From Nelumbo lutea (taxonomy: Eukaryota; Streptophyta; Magnoliopsida; Proteales; Nelumbonaceae), in contig JAKGHH010000004.1 in assembly GCA_022828595.1 (NCBI GenBank), positions 23,878,372-23,942,371 of the forward strand: DNA of 64,000 nucleotides, in the 5' to 3' direction. Made by a program: the position numbers and the translations under genes. Positions 54,420 to 64,000 of this stretch are shown here, piece after piece. Numbering within the stretch: the stretch's first letter is position 1; each line of letters starts with the position of its first letter. The notes beneath the pieces are model-generated. The model saw nothing but the letters and a program-made list of their open reading frames with translations, did no database searches and had not been told where the DNA came from.

Positions 54420-54660
54420 TTAATAATATTTGAATAACTAATAATTAATGATACATCCTTTTTCCTTTTTCTTTTGTAATTTCTTTTTTTGGAAGCCAAA
54501 AAACTAGATTTCATTTAACGTCAACAAATTACACCTCAGAAATTATCAACGACGGGAGTCAGGTATAAAGGACCGCATCGTTAAAATATAATTTGATAAC
54601 AAATGGAGTATGGTAGTTGAATTGAATATTTATTAGAAAATTCCATATTAGTATTATGTG
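54420..54660. other. short intergenic stretch
   Basis: Nothing recognised. Confidence 0.4.
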
Positions 54661-54666
54661 CTTTGG

Positions 54667-55195
54667 GTTTAATGCCACTTTGGTCACTTAACTTGAAAAT
54701 GCAACAATTTAGTATTCAAACTTTCAAAAAGTGTTAATCTAGTACTTACCATTAATCAGTCCGTTAATCAATCATTAAGTGCTATTTGAAAAGACATAAA
54801 TACCCTTCAACTATCATCTAATTCTCTTTAACAACCATCTAAATGTTGACAAAAAATGAACAATCCCAAATCCTTACCTCTCATATTCAAGAAAGTTGGG
54901 GTCACCAGAATGTCCACTGAGGCATAATCCCAACTTTCTTGAATAGAAGAGGCAAGGATTTGGGACTGTTCATTTTTTGTCAACGTTTGGATGGATGATA
55001 AAAAGAATTAGATGACACTTGAAAGGTATTTTTATCTTTTCAAATGGCACTTAACAGCTGATTTACAGATAGGTCAATGGCAAGTATTAGATTAGCACGT
55101 TTTAAAAGTTTGAGTATTAAATTATTGCGCTTTAAAATTCAAAAACTAAAGTGGCATTAGACCCAAAGTACAGGGTACTAATCTGAAATTTTCCC
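54667..55195. mobile_element. 530-bp foldback element (nearly full-length hairpin)
   Basis: The outer arms pair over about 180 bp (left TTTGGGTTTAATGCCACTTT; the right end inverted reads TTTGGGTCTAATGCCACTTT). The inner arms (about 54845-54900 and 54927-54985) pair almost perfectly, including CAAAAAATGAACAATCCCAA and CAAGAAAGTTGGG with its inverse. Only about 25 bases form the loop. Related single arms occur at 6701, 8200-8350 and 19030-19170. Confidence 0.75.
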
Positions 55196-55199
55196 TATT

Positions 55200-55845
55200 T
55201 ATTAAGTTAAAAAAATTGTAAATAAATTACTAAAAATGCCTCTGAACTATATGACAATTACTTGAGTACCCCTACAGTGTCATTTATCAACCCAGTTTTC
55301 GGTCTTCCATTTCAGCTGGAGACGTGGGATTTGTTTCGCAGCACTTCTATTCAATTTGTGTCACATTTCTATTCCAAATTCATCAAACAGCTATTTAGAT
55401 TATGTTCGGCTTGATGGAAAATAAGAGAGAGAAAAAGTTAAGACTTCTAAAAATTCTTAAGAACTTCCTCTCGACTCTGCTTCTCTCTTATTTATTATCA
55501 AGCCAAACATGCTGTAACTTAAGCAGTATTGCGTAGCAACTTTACTTGTAGTCACAGCAAAAGATGTGTTAAAAGATGTTTGTTTTAGTAGTCAAGGCGA
55601 TTGATGGATGCATTTTTACTTGATAGTTATAGGACTCTCTCTCTCTCTCTCTGCACTTGCAATCGGTAAACTTGTAAAAGCAAACCCCATGTAACAAGGG
55701 AGTTTACCAAATACCAATGTAAAGGGAAGGCAAATCGTTTTAGGCAAAGGAAATGTGAGACTTTTAATTTTGTTCAGAAAAGTATAGACAGGCCTAATGC
55801 AGAATTCTGATTTTGACCGCAAATTTATAAATATTTAAAATGTCA
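55200..55845. other. intergenic, no gene seen
   Basis: Includes a CT run at 55634-55651. Nothing else recognised. Confidence 0.4.
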
Positions 55846-55849
55846 AAAA

Positions 55850-55970
55850 ATCACACTCTATGCACCTATACCCATCCATGAATTAGTATCAATTCCGAGC
55901 TGACACCTACCCCAACTGTGCTTTGTGCCTAAGAATTCTAACCCTAGGTTGAACGGTCATTTTCCTTAAT
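55850..55970. repeat. SINE-like dispersed repeat, third site
   Basis: Shares ATTAGTATCAATTCCGAGCT, GACACCTACC and TTGAACGGTCAT with 3203-3425 and part of 53897-54215. Confidence 0.4.
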
Positions 55971-56242
55971 TTGTTTTATTTTGTTGATGTGAATTGAAAT
56001 CTCGGTCATCCTATTGTTTGTGTGCGTGGGTGTGTGGTTGTCTGGTTAGTTGTTACAATTGTCTTCCCCAAACTAAAATGTTGATGGTGGCTCATAGCAG
56101 TTTCAGGTTCAACTGTGGCTGGTGAGGACTCCTTTCCTGCATGCGATTAGCCAATTAGGATCCCAAAACATTTCAAGGATTAACCAATTTGAGGTCATTG
56201 AGTTGTTCTGCAACCCTGGTTGCAAGTAATGTTTTCTCGAGT

Positions 56243-56412
56243 ACAAATCAGCCCCCCACGAGATTGCCCCCTACAACGTCCCACAGCACATCTCCGCCCT
56301 GTATTGAGAACCTCCCGATGATAACATCATCATTTTTGAGATTATCATCGGGAGATGTTCCCAACACACGACGGGAATGTTGTGGGGGGCAATCTTGTGA
56401 GGGGCTGATTTG
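56243..56412. repeat. 170-bp hairpin (foldback)
   Basis: The left arm begins CAAATCAGCCCCCCACGAGA and the right arm, inverted, begins CAAATCAGCCCCTCACAAGA. The inner arms again pair over CTCCCGATGATAA. The loop is about 12 bases. The precursor-like shape and unequal middle resemble a young miRNA-like or MITE-derived hairpin. The phrase GGGAGATGTTCCCAA recurs at 58684. Confidence 0.65.
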
Positions 56413-56474
56413 GTCTCTGTTTTCTCACATTATTCATATAGAGTTTTTAGTTAAAGCATTTTGTGTTGAACAAA

Positions 56475-57022
56475 AGGTTTTTAAAACCAAACCAGACAGG
56501 GAACCATTCTGGCAAGGTTCAAAATATCGATACGCCCGATATGCCGATAGAGACGTATCAGGCAAATCGGTTCTATTTTTTACTTTTTTTATTTTTTATT
56601 TTTTATTTTTGAAACCAGTTCAGGGGGCCGGTTTAGGGCTCCTCCACCCCCTGAACCGGTTAGACCCCCGATATACCCACTATAGAGGCATATCGGAGGG
56701 GTCTCAGAACGATACGTATTGGCCAATACAGGCTGATACGTGTCGATACTTTGAACCTTGCATTATGGATTCGGTTCCTAGGTCGAATGGTCCAATCATT
56801 CGGTTCAAATGGATGGCCCATTCTGAAAAAAAAAATTTTAAATCTTAGAAAAAAACAAATTACGGTCAAAAAGCATTCCTAGGTCAAATTATTTGATGGT
56901 TTGACCCACCCAGATCAGTGTTTCACTGACCAGATCAACGAGCTAGAATGGAACCGATTAGATGACTGGTTCCCAGTTGTTTCGATTTGACTATCTGGTC
57001 CGATCTGGTTTTAAAAACATTG
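56475..57022. mobile_element. MITE family C, copy d, split by a nested element
   Basis: Ends are AGGTTTTTAAAACCAAACC (left) and CTGGTTTTAAAAACATTGG (right). The family wording continues on both sides of the family D insertion at 56513-56760. Confidence 0.65.
56513..56760. mobile_element. MITE family D, copy 2 (248 bp), nested in family C
   Basis: Termini CAAGGTTCAAAATATCGATA and, inverted, CAAGGTTCAAAGTATCGACA. Target duplication CATTCTGG (56505-56512) and CATTATGG (56761-56768), 7 of 8 identical. The interior is full of GATACG/CGTATC words and a hairpin around GAACCGGTT-like sequence. No coding capacity. Confidence 0.75.
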
Positions 57023-57289
57023 GTTGAATCCATGGGCTGTTGTGATAACAGTGTTTAGGTTGCGTTTGGTATTGGTGCTGCTTCTTCACGAAACATTTGG
57101 GGTTTATCTATAGAAATTGGTGCTAAAAATATAAGTTGTTACTTGAAAGTTGAAACATCAATTTGTGTTTCAACACTAAACAACAATGATCCTTCCCACA
57201 TGCATTTTCCAGTTGAAGTGATTCCCTTGTGTGATGTGGCAATTCATCTTTTTCCTCAGTTTCTATTGATCAACTCCAAAACGTTTCAA

Positions 57290-57770
57290 ACAGGAGTGGC
57301 AATGAGCCGATCTTTCCACGAGCTGCTCGAGCTTGGCTCGTGAAAAGCTCGGCTCAGCTCGCTTTCTACCGAGTTCGAGCCCAATTCAATGGCTCGATTA
57401 TTAAACGAGCTGAGCTCAAGCCTACTAGAGCTCGGCTCGTGAGGCTCGCGAGCTGACTCGAATATATATATATATATAATTGATATTTAATATATACAAT
57501 ATATATATAATAAAATATTATAAATATTAATTATCATAGTTCTTAATTTTTTAAATATAAAAAATATATATAATTTTTATTTTTATAAAATATAAAACGA
57601 GTCGAGCCGAGTCGAGCTTGAGCTTATGAACTCTTGACTCGAGCCGAGCTCGAGCTCAAGGTTTTGGCTCAAACCGAGCTTGAGCTCAAGCCTTATAGAA
57701 TAGTCTCGAGCCGAGCTCGAGCCTAATACTATTCGGCTTGACTCGAATCCACCCCTAGTATCAAATACGA
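57290..57770. mobile_element. miniature element with GAGCTCGGCTCG-rich arms
   Basis: The arms (57300-57460 and 57598-57765) are made of GAGCTCGAGC/CGAGCCGAGC words in inverted order. The AT-rich centre begins with an ATATAT run. The left end (GGAGTGGCAATGAGCC) and inverted right end (TAGGGGTGGATTCGAGTC) are partly alike. The family name is unknown. Confidence 0.5.
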
Positions 57771-57848
57771 CATTAATTTACTTGGGATAATTGGACAATT
57801 GGTGCATGTAATTAACGGAAAATGTTTGTTAAAATGAGTGAATAAAAT

Positions 57849-58091
57849 CATGGTTCTTAAAAACAAATCGGTGACCGAACCGGTGAGGGGTCCATTATTG
57901 GTTCGAATGGTTCGACCGTTTGACCCAAACGGCTGGCCCATTTTGACAACAAAAAAAAAAGGAAAATGGTTAAAACCATTTGAATGGTTCGAACGGTTAA
58001 CCGGAAGGTTCAGCGGATTGCTGACCAAAATCAATGGTTTTGGGGGAAAACGGAACCATCTGGCTTTTCCGGTCCGGTTTTGAGAACCATG
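57849..58091. mobile_element. MITE family C, copy e (243 bp), with target duplication
   Basis: Termini CATGGTTCTTAAAAACAAAT and, inverted, CATGGTTCTCAAAACCGGAC. Flanks AATAAAAT (57841-57848) and AATAAAAC (58092-58099) match at 7 of 8, giving an 8-bp hAT-type target duplication and fixing the ends of the family. Confidence 0.75.
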
Positions 58092-58099
58092 AATAAAAC

Positions 58100-59815
58100 T
58101 ACTAATCTATTTGAAATTGCTCTCTATAAGAAAATAGATACAAACTCTGGTTTATTATAAACAGTAAGGTTCTAGAACGTTCATATTAAGGTGGCTTGGG
58201 CAAAATTGGATTTGGAAGGTTTGAACCTTGAGGATACTTGCAGCCAAGGTTTGAACTCGACGATACTTGCATCCTTATGCGTGGTTTAGCACTTGAATCT
58301 CTAAACATATGTTTGGCATCGATGCTACATATACAACACTATTTTTTCATAAAACAGTATTGTATATGTGTGGGTTGGAAGTATTGTTTTCTGAGAAAAT
58401 GGTGTCTATTTTTTTTGTTTGGAAATGTTGCTGCCTAGTAAGACAGTTTTTGAGGCAACAACAACACTTTCTGTTTGGTACCAGTGCTTCATATTTGTTT
58501 TTAGTATTGGTACCATTATAGGAAGTCTATGCCACTGTCACATCATGTCTTCGTTGGCAGGAATGAGCTCCAAATTGAGAAAACGTCAAATTTGACATTT
58601 CCCTAGATGAGTATGGATCTCCTGCCCACGTTTATCGCAACCACACATGGAGAACATCTCATCCTCTGCATAGTATTATGCAGGGGAGATGTTCCCAATT
58701 CACGGGGGGTGGTGTATTGTGGGTAGGCATGGGCAAAGATCCGAAGTCTCCCTAGACCATGCCTTTTCAATTTCCAATGTATGATTTAGAACACCATTTT
58801 TTATAAAAAAAAAAAAAACGATTCCAAATGTATTACCATTTTCTAAAGCACCGATTTTTCCAAATGTATTACCATTTTCCAAACGATTCCAAATGTATTC
58901 CAAATGTATTACCATTTTCATTTTCTGAAGCAACGGCATCGATGCCAAATACCGCCCAAATCATCCATTGTTACACTATTACCTTCACCTATGTTATTTA
59001 TTTAATTATTTGGGCTGTTTCACATAGAGTGGGTCTTACCCTTCTTTTTTGCTGATTTGCAATACCATGTTTCTTACATCTTACAAACAAAACCTTTAAA
59101 ATGGGGTTCATTTTTATATTATCTATTGATTTGATATTCATATAGGTTCCATTTTTAATTTATAAATGTTGAAAAAATCTTAAGAAATATGGCTATAACA
59201 GTTAAATCAGGTTTTCAATCAAGAATAGATTCAAACTGCAAGGAATTATATATAACAAAATAATAATGAGTGGGTGGATAATTCATCAATAACATCTCAA
59301 CTAGTATACTCTCTTTGAAACCAATTTAGCAACCTTTCGAAGTATTTTTGTACATATAGAAGGTTTCTGACAGTCCGCCTCCATAATATAACAGTTTTTT
59401 AGCTTTGGCGTATGTACACCCACAGCCCAAACCAACGAACCAATGTGCTATATATATGCCCACAGCCCAGAGCATAACTCGAAGACTAGAAGCTAGTTGT
59501 AAAGATGGAAATTTGCAATTGTTTTTACTATAAAGACAAAACATCTCCCACTAATTTTGGGGGTTCTTCCACAATTAAGAGAGTGTGGATTTACAAAAAA
59601 GAATGTTAGAAAGTGGACTCCAAGGAATTAAAACATTAAATACCTTAAAAATATAAATAAATAAGAACCTTGGACCCACACGCATGGCATGATGGGCGAA
59701 AAGGCATGTCTGCTAGACCTAGCTTGGTACAATGCATACGTGCTGGAGTCCAAATGCACTCTCTACAAGCCATACAAGACGTAAATTAGATAAACATAAG
59801 AGGAGTTTTATTCTT
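58100..59815. other. intergenic, no gene seen
   Basis: Contains a small hairpin at 58650-58697 and a tandem repeat at 58828-58921 built on CCAAATGTATTACCATTTTC (units about 35-45 bp apart). Small ORFs show no family resemblance. Confidence 0.45.
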
Positions 59816-59816
59816 A

Positions 59817-60090
59817 TGGTTGGTTTGGTCCGTAATCGGAATTGGAATCAGAATGGTCTATTTTCATAGTATGTTTGGTAAGAATGGGGGTAAAAATTGG
59901 AATCGGCATTAATGAAATTTTATTCCCAAGGGAGGGGCAGTGAATGGCCATTCTCTCAAATGAAAGAATTCTATTCCAACAGAAATGGGAATGGAATTCC
60001 AATTCTGTCCAACCAAACAGTTGGAATTGAACTAGCCCATTTTGATTCTGATTCTAAACCACCTATTCCTATGAACCAAACGGGACCTTA
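59817..60090. mobile_element. MITE-like element with GGAATTGGAATCAGAATGG ends
   Basis: The left end GTTTGGTCCGTAATCGGAAT and the inverted right end (CGTTTGGTTCATAGGAATAG) are alike. The interior is built of GAATTGGAATC/GGAATTCC words. Non-coding. Confidence 0.45.
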
Positions 60091-60094
60091 ATTC

Positions 60095-60530
60095 ATGTGG
60101 GACTCAAGATACTCCACTAACAAACAAAACAATAACATAATATAAAATGGATTTAATTTAAACCACACAAAACTCAAGAAAAGTACCAATAATAAATAAT
60201 AAGAAAAATTATTTAATATTGTATTCATTAATTAATTACAATATTTTAAATTCAATCATAATTATTCCACTTGAAATAATAATAATAATAATAATAATTC
60301 AATTTTAAAATGTGATTTAGTCTAATTTTAATTTCTAATTAAGATTTTCAATCAATTTGAAAGTAATAAAATTAATAAATATTAAAAAAGTCATTTATTT
60401 AAAATTTAATGAAAAATTATACCCATTAATCATTAAAGATCCATTTAAAATAATAAACGTAATAAAAATCATTGATTAAATGTGGCTCATTAAGACGAGG
60501 TTCCGTTTGCTTCACTCTCACAAAATAAAG
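60095..60530. other. AT-rich spacer, no gene seen
   Basis: Includes an (AAT)6 run at 60277-60297. Confidence 0.4.
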
Positions 60531-60777
60531 CAAGGTTTTTAAAACCGATTCGAACAATGAACCGGTTAGGGATCCAGTTCCCAGGTCAAACGGTTCGACC
60601 GTTCGAACCGAACAGACAACCCCTTCTGACAAAAAGATAAAAAATTTAGAAAAATAAAAACAGTTAAAACCGTTGAATGGTTTAAACGGTTGAACCGCTT
60701 GGATCAACAGTTTACTAACCAAATCAATGTTTTCTTGACAAAAATCCAGTTTGTCTGATCCGATTTTGAAAACCATG
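60531..60777. mobile_element. MITE family C, copy f (247 bp)
   Basis: Termini CAAGGTTTTTAAAACCGATT and, inverted, CATGGTTTTCAAAATCGGAT. The interior repeats GGTTCGACCGTTCGAACC-like wording. Flanking AAATAAAG and GAATAAAA match only partly. Confidence 0.65.
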
Positions 60778-61362
60778 GAATAAAACCCACATCGTACAGA
60801 TCCGTTTAGTTGCTTCACTTGGGGCTGACTGGTTTATTTGGTTACAACTTACAAGTTTTCCTGGAATCATAGTCGAACCCGAAATGAAGAAGAAAGGTGG
60901 CAGCGCAGGCGGGTAGAAGACGTAGAAGTAGAACTGGTGCCTGGTGGGAGTGGGACCAAAGAAAGCCCATCGCATAGGGTTTGGGGTTTCAATCTACTAC
61001 ACTTCAGTCTTCCACATGGTTAACGGTAGGTTTCATATAAAGAAAGAATTTTGGCGATAAAGATGGTAAATTTCTTAAACTATTCCTTTAAGATTTAGGA
61101 AATTGATTAGCTATATCCTATTGTTTCAATATTGTTTTAAAATACCTATACTGTTTCTGGCAATTGTCGTTATTGTTAAATCCTAATAAAAAAATAAAAT
61201 ATCAAATTTATTCTTTATTATTTTTCAAATTTTCAAAATAAAACCCTACTGCAAGAACAAGAACAGGATTTTTCATCTTCTTTAAAAACTTAATTGTTGC
61301 TCTTCTTGGACTTCTTTAGCTTGTAGTTTATCTGATCATTATCGTTTTCACCATCTCTTATT

Positions 61363-61443
61363 ATGTCTCGTTTCAGAAGACTAGCAACGCTATGCTTCCT
61401 ATCACAGCGAAGCTGTCGTACCATCACTAGTGAAGGCAACTAG
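61363..61443 (+). pseudogene. short presequence-like coding fragment
   Basis: The ATG at 61363 opens 26 codons (MSRFRRLATLCFLSQRSCRT and six more) before a stop. Many Arg and Ser and no acidic residues until the end resemble a mitochondrial presequence. It could be a captured first exon; no family is recognised. Confidence 0.25.
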
Positions 61444-62869
61444 GCAAGGATGAGTGGAGGGCTCAATAATTCCAATGACAATGGGTTTCTGTCACTTTGA
61501 CTTCCCAAATCAACTCACAGAGGTGGTTAACGTCCTCAAGTGATGCTCTTTCTCTAGGAATTAGGGAATCGGTGTATGAAGGATGTTTTTTCAATTGAAT
61601 TACATTGCATCCTTATCAATCTTCCTAATTGGTGCATTTTTATTGAGAATTTTATGTTGTGTTTGAAAGCGATGTAAATATGTAGAGTGTAAAATGGTCC
61701 ACATAAATTATAAAGTTGAGTTAGTTTTGCATTGACAAATTTATCTTTTTATCAAATTAATTTTTAGTTGTAATGGATGTAAACATAAATTTCAATAAAA
61801 CATATGCTTTTTCTTTTATCAAAAGCCCACTTGAATGAAAATTTACTTCTTTTTTATTGATGTACTTTTTTTACATCTTATTATCAATGTAAATATGCAT
61901 TGGTCTATCATTTGTCAATGCATAAATGTAATGTTGCCAAATATAAACAAAAGTGAAGTGAAGTACAAATTATGGCTGTTCATAAGAAGACCCAACTCGA
62001 CCAAACCGATCCGAACCGAACCGACTTAGTAGTTAGTAGTTAGTTCCTAGTTAGTATTTACAACCTATTTAGTTACTACTTAACTAAGTTGTCTTTATCA
62101 TAGTTACAACCTAACTTAATTTCTAGTCTTTTAGTTTGGAGTATTGTAAGACAATTAGATAATAATTTTTTTTTTGAAAAGTTTAAAGAAAATAATCAGA
62201 GGATCATAGTTTTTATGGTCTTTTACACTAAATAGGCAACCAATTACAATTAGAATTAGGTGTCATTTTTTAATTAGATTAGAAGATTTCTTGAAATATA
62301 CAAATTTCAGTCTTATTTCTCTAATGAAGTTTGACTTCTATTTTTTTGATAACTTCTATTATAACTTGGTCCACCCCCTACCAATTTCAGTCTTCTTTCT
62401 CTAATAGAACTATGTGTCATTTTTTACATCAAATTTCAGTCTTATTTCTCCAATCTACCAATTTATTACCATATTGAACCTAGAGTCAAAACCGACCCAA
62501 ACCGACTCAAATTGACCAGGTCGGTTTTGCTTAACACAGGGTCGGTTTCGGTTTCAATTTCAAGTAACCCAACCAAGTCGGACTGATTAGAAAAATCTCA
62601 TTAAATCGACCCAACCCGACCCATGAACAACCCTAATACAAATTTACCCTGAATTGAGATTTACACTTTATTTGCATCGTTTCCAAACACAACCTTAGTG
62701 ATTTGGGAATTGATTCTGATAGGCGACAACAGCCTTCCTGTATGGTTGTATGTATTTTGGTTCTCCGCTCTTCAAGTTAATTGTCCCTCTTTTTCTTTTC
62801 TGCATACATGAAGAACATCAAGAGATCTGGAGAGAGAGTTCTCTCGCTGATGTCACCGCTGATCCTTAC

Positions 62870-63222
62870 ATTCCAACTTCATAGTTCATATTCATATTCC
62901 AATCTCTATCAAACCGAAGCTTTGTTCATATTCCAATCTTCATAGTCATTTCACCTCTACTTCTACCCAACTTCATAGTTCATATTCCAATCTCTATCAA
63001 ACCGAAGCTTTGTTTGATGTCACCGCTGATCCTTACATTCTCTTCCGTAACCTTAGTGCTTTTCTTACCTTATCGTTTAACGAGAAGGATTACCTCTTCA
63101 GAGAATTCGTTAGCGGAACAGAGAGTATTAAACATCACCTTAGAATTCGTGAGAGGAACAGAGTATTAAGCATCACCTTTGCCCCAACTCCAAAATACGG
63201 CTTTGTAAATGAAGAGTAGTAT
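62870..63222 (+). pseudogene. captured coding-like fragment with internal duplication, family not recognised
   Basis: ATCTCTATCAAACCGAAGCT occurs at 62902 and 62990, and TCACCGCTGATCCTTACATTC at 62854 and 63019, so a piece of about 90-165 bp has been duplicated. From the ATG at 63010 a 69-codon frame reads DVTADPYILFRNLSAFL and continues to 63216. I do not recognise the protein. Confidence 0.3.
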
Positions 63223-63415
63223 TGAGTTTTAGAAATATTTATACGTTAGGTAATGTCACGTGTGTACAGATTTTGATTAAACATTTACGAGTTTAATAAT
63301 AGAATACAAATAATCACTTGTAACAAGTATTAAGATATTTTAAGAAAATAACCAAAAAAGAAGGGTAAAATTTGTCAATTAATTAAATCTTAGGGATACT
63401 TTCAGAAATTTGCTC

Positions 63416-64000
63416 TTCGGTTTTTCGGGTTAACGATGTCTAGGGTTGGGGTGGGTCGGCTATATTCTGTTTCTGTGGAGCCATCGCGTCATACATAAAC
63501 GTTATGTTGTTTTACATACACATGCATGACATGCTATGTTGTTTTTTCCCGCGCGAGCACGGAGGGAGAGGGTTTCTGGAAAGAGAGAGAGAAAGAGAAA
63601 GGGGGGGAAAAAGCCAGAGAAAAGGGAGGGAAGATAGGAGGGTTTTGTTTTACGACTAGAGACACAAAACCCTCGTTTCGATTCGATCAGTGAAGTGTTC
63701 TTCTATGTTGAATTCGTCCAAGAGTTGGGGGTTTTTATGATATATCACTACATACTTTGAGCCGTGGATCTACGCATAGAGATTTGAAGAGATCGGAGAT
63801 CTACACCATTAACCATTTCGTTTGCATCAAAATCGCCAACTTTTTCCTTGTTTTTATCCGTTATTCAAATTTCTGGTCTTTGCTGCTGTTATTATTCTAT
63901 GTATAATCGAGTAATGGTGATAGATCAGCTTTGGTTAGTGAGGGAAGGGGAGAGAGAGAGGCAGCTTATTTAAATCTATGAGTACAGCTGCTTTGAAGAT
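63416..64000 (+). other. probable promoter and leader of a gene starting at the right edge
   Basis: A GA-rich tract (63560-63650), CCCTCGTTTCGATTCGATC and GGGGAGAGAGAGAGGC (63946-63961) look like a plant 5' leader. An ATG at 63978-63980 opens MSTAALK and runs off the window. Several earlier ATGs open short upstream frames, for example 11 codons from 63703 and 19 codons from 63914. The gene itself cannot be identified from seven codons. Confidence 0.3.

Larger units (their letters stand above)
61064..63415. mobile_element. Mutator-like element with gene-like fragments, second member of the 12.2-kb family
   Basis: The left terminus TGGTAAATTTCTTAAACTAT matches the left TIR at 12217. The inverted right terminus (GAGCAAATTTCTGAAAGTAT read inward from 63415) is a diverged partner. 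The interior holds gene-like pieces at 61363-61443 and 62870-63219 and a nested repeat (about 61972-62636, rich in GACCCAACCCGACC words). No transposase and no clear 9-bp target duplication were found. Confidence 0.5.

Overview
The window looks like nuclear DNA of a flowering plant. It has GT-AG introns, an Au-type SINE, tRNA-derived retroposons, plant chromovirus and Tat-lineage LTR retrotransposons, many hAT- and Mutator-like miniature elements, and two recognisable plant genes. Intergenic DNA is AT-rich and gene density is very low. I cannot name the species from sequence alone.

Layout. 1-10 kb: a degraded LINE reverse transcriptase, AT-rich spacer, several miniature elements, and a composite element (about 6.7-8.35 kb) carrying a frameshifted piece of an isoaspartyl peptidase/L-asparaginase gene. 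10.35-10.97 kb: an intact three-exon gene for the chloroplast light-regulated protein LIR1. 12.2-14.25 kb: a Mutator-like element with a near-perfect 9-bp target duplication and captured gene-like fragments (Pack-MULE type). 14.4-15.7 kb: two relics of LINE RNase H. 16.15-16.72 kb (minus): an intact intronless gene for a CGR1/CCDC86-like ribosome-biogenesis protein with a telo-box promoter. 17-25 kb: dispersed repeats, minisatellites, a GT/GA microsatellite and an Au SINE.

25.16-30.41 kb: a complete Ty3/gypsy chromovirus with 5-bp target duplication, now inactivated by nonsense codons and frameshifts. 30.45-48.50 kb: two related Tat-lineage Ty3/gypsy elements arranged head to head around a 100-N assembly gap (40370-40469). 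Element A is on the minus strand, element B on the plus strand. Each carries gag-pol, and A retains the extra RNase H domain typical of the lineage. Between integrase and 3' LTR each carries a second gene on the opposite strand. That antisense gene has its own TATA box, upstream ACGT-rich repeats and two introns at conserved positions. It encodes a protein with a region like Pfam 'putative gypsy type transposon' (PF04195) plus an alanine-rich coiled coil. This is the most interesting system in the window.

48.5-64 kb: nested miniature elements, long foldback hairpins, a tRNA-Ser(AGA) gene (54.32-54.40 kb, minus), a further Mutator-like element with gene-like fragments (61.06-63.42 kb), and at the right edge a GA-rich leader that may belong to a gene starting just before the window ends.

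The working host genes are LIR1, the CGR1-like gene and tRNA-Ser. Almost everything else is transposon-derived. Most boundaries of miniature elements are by-eye estimates.
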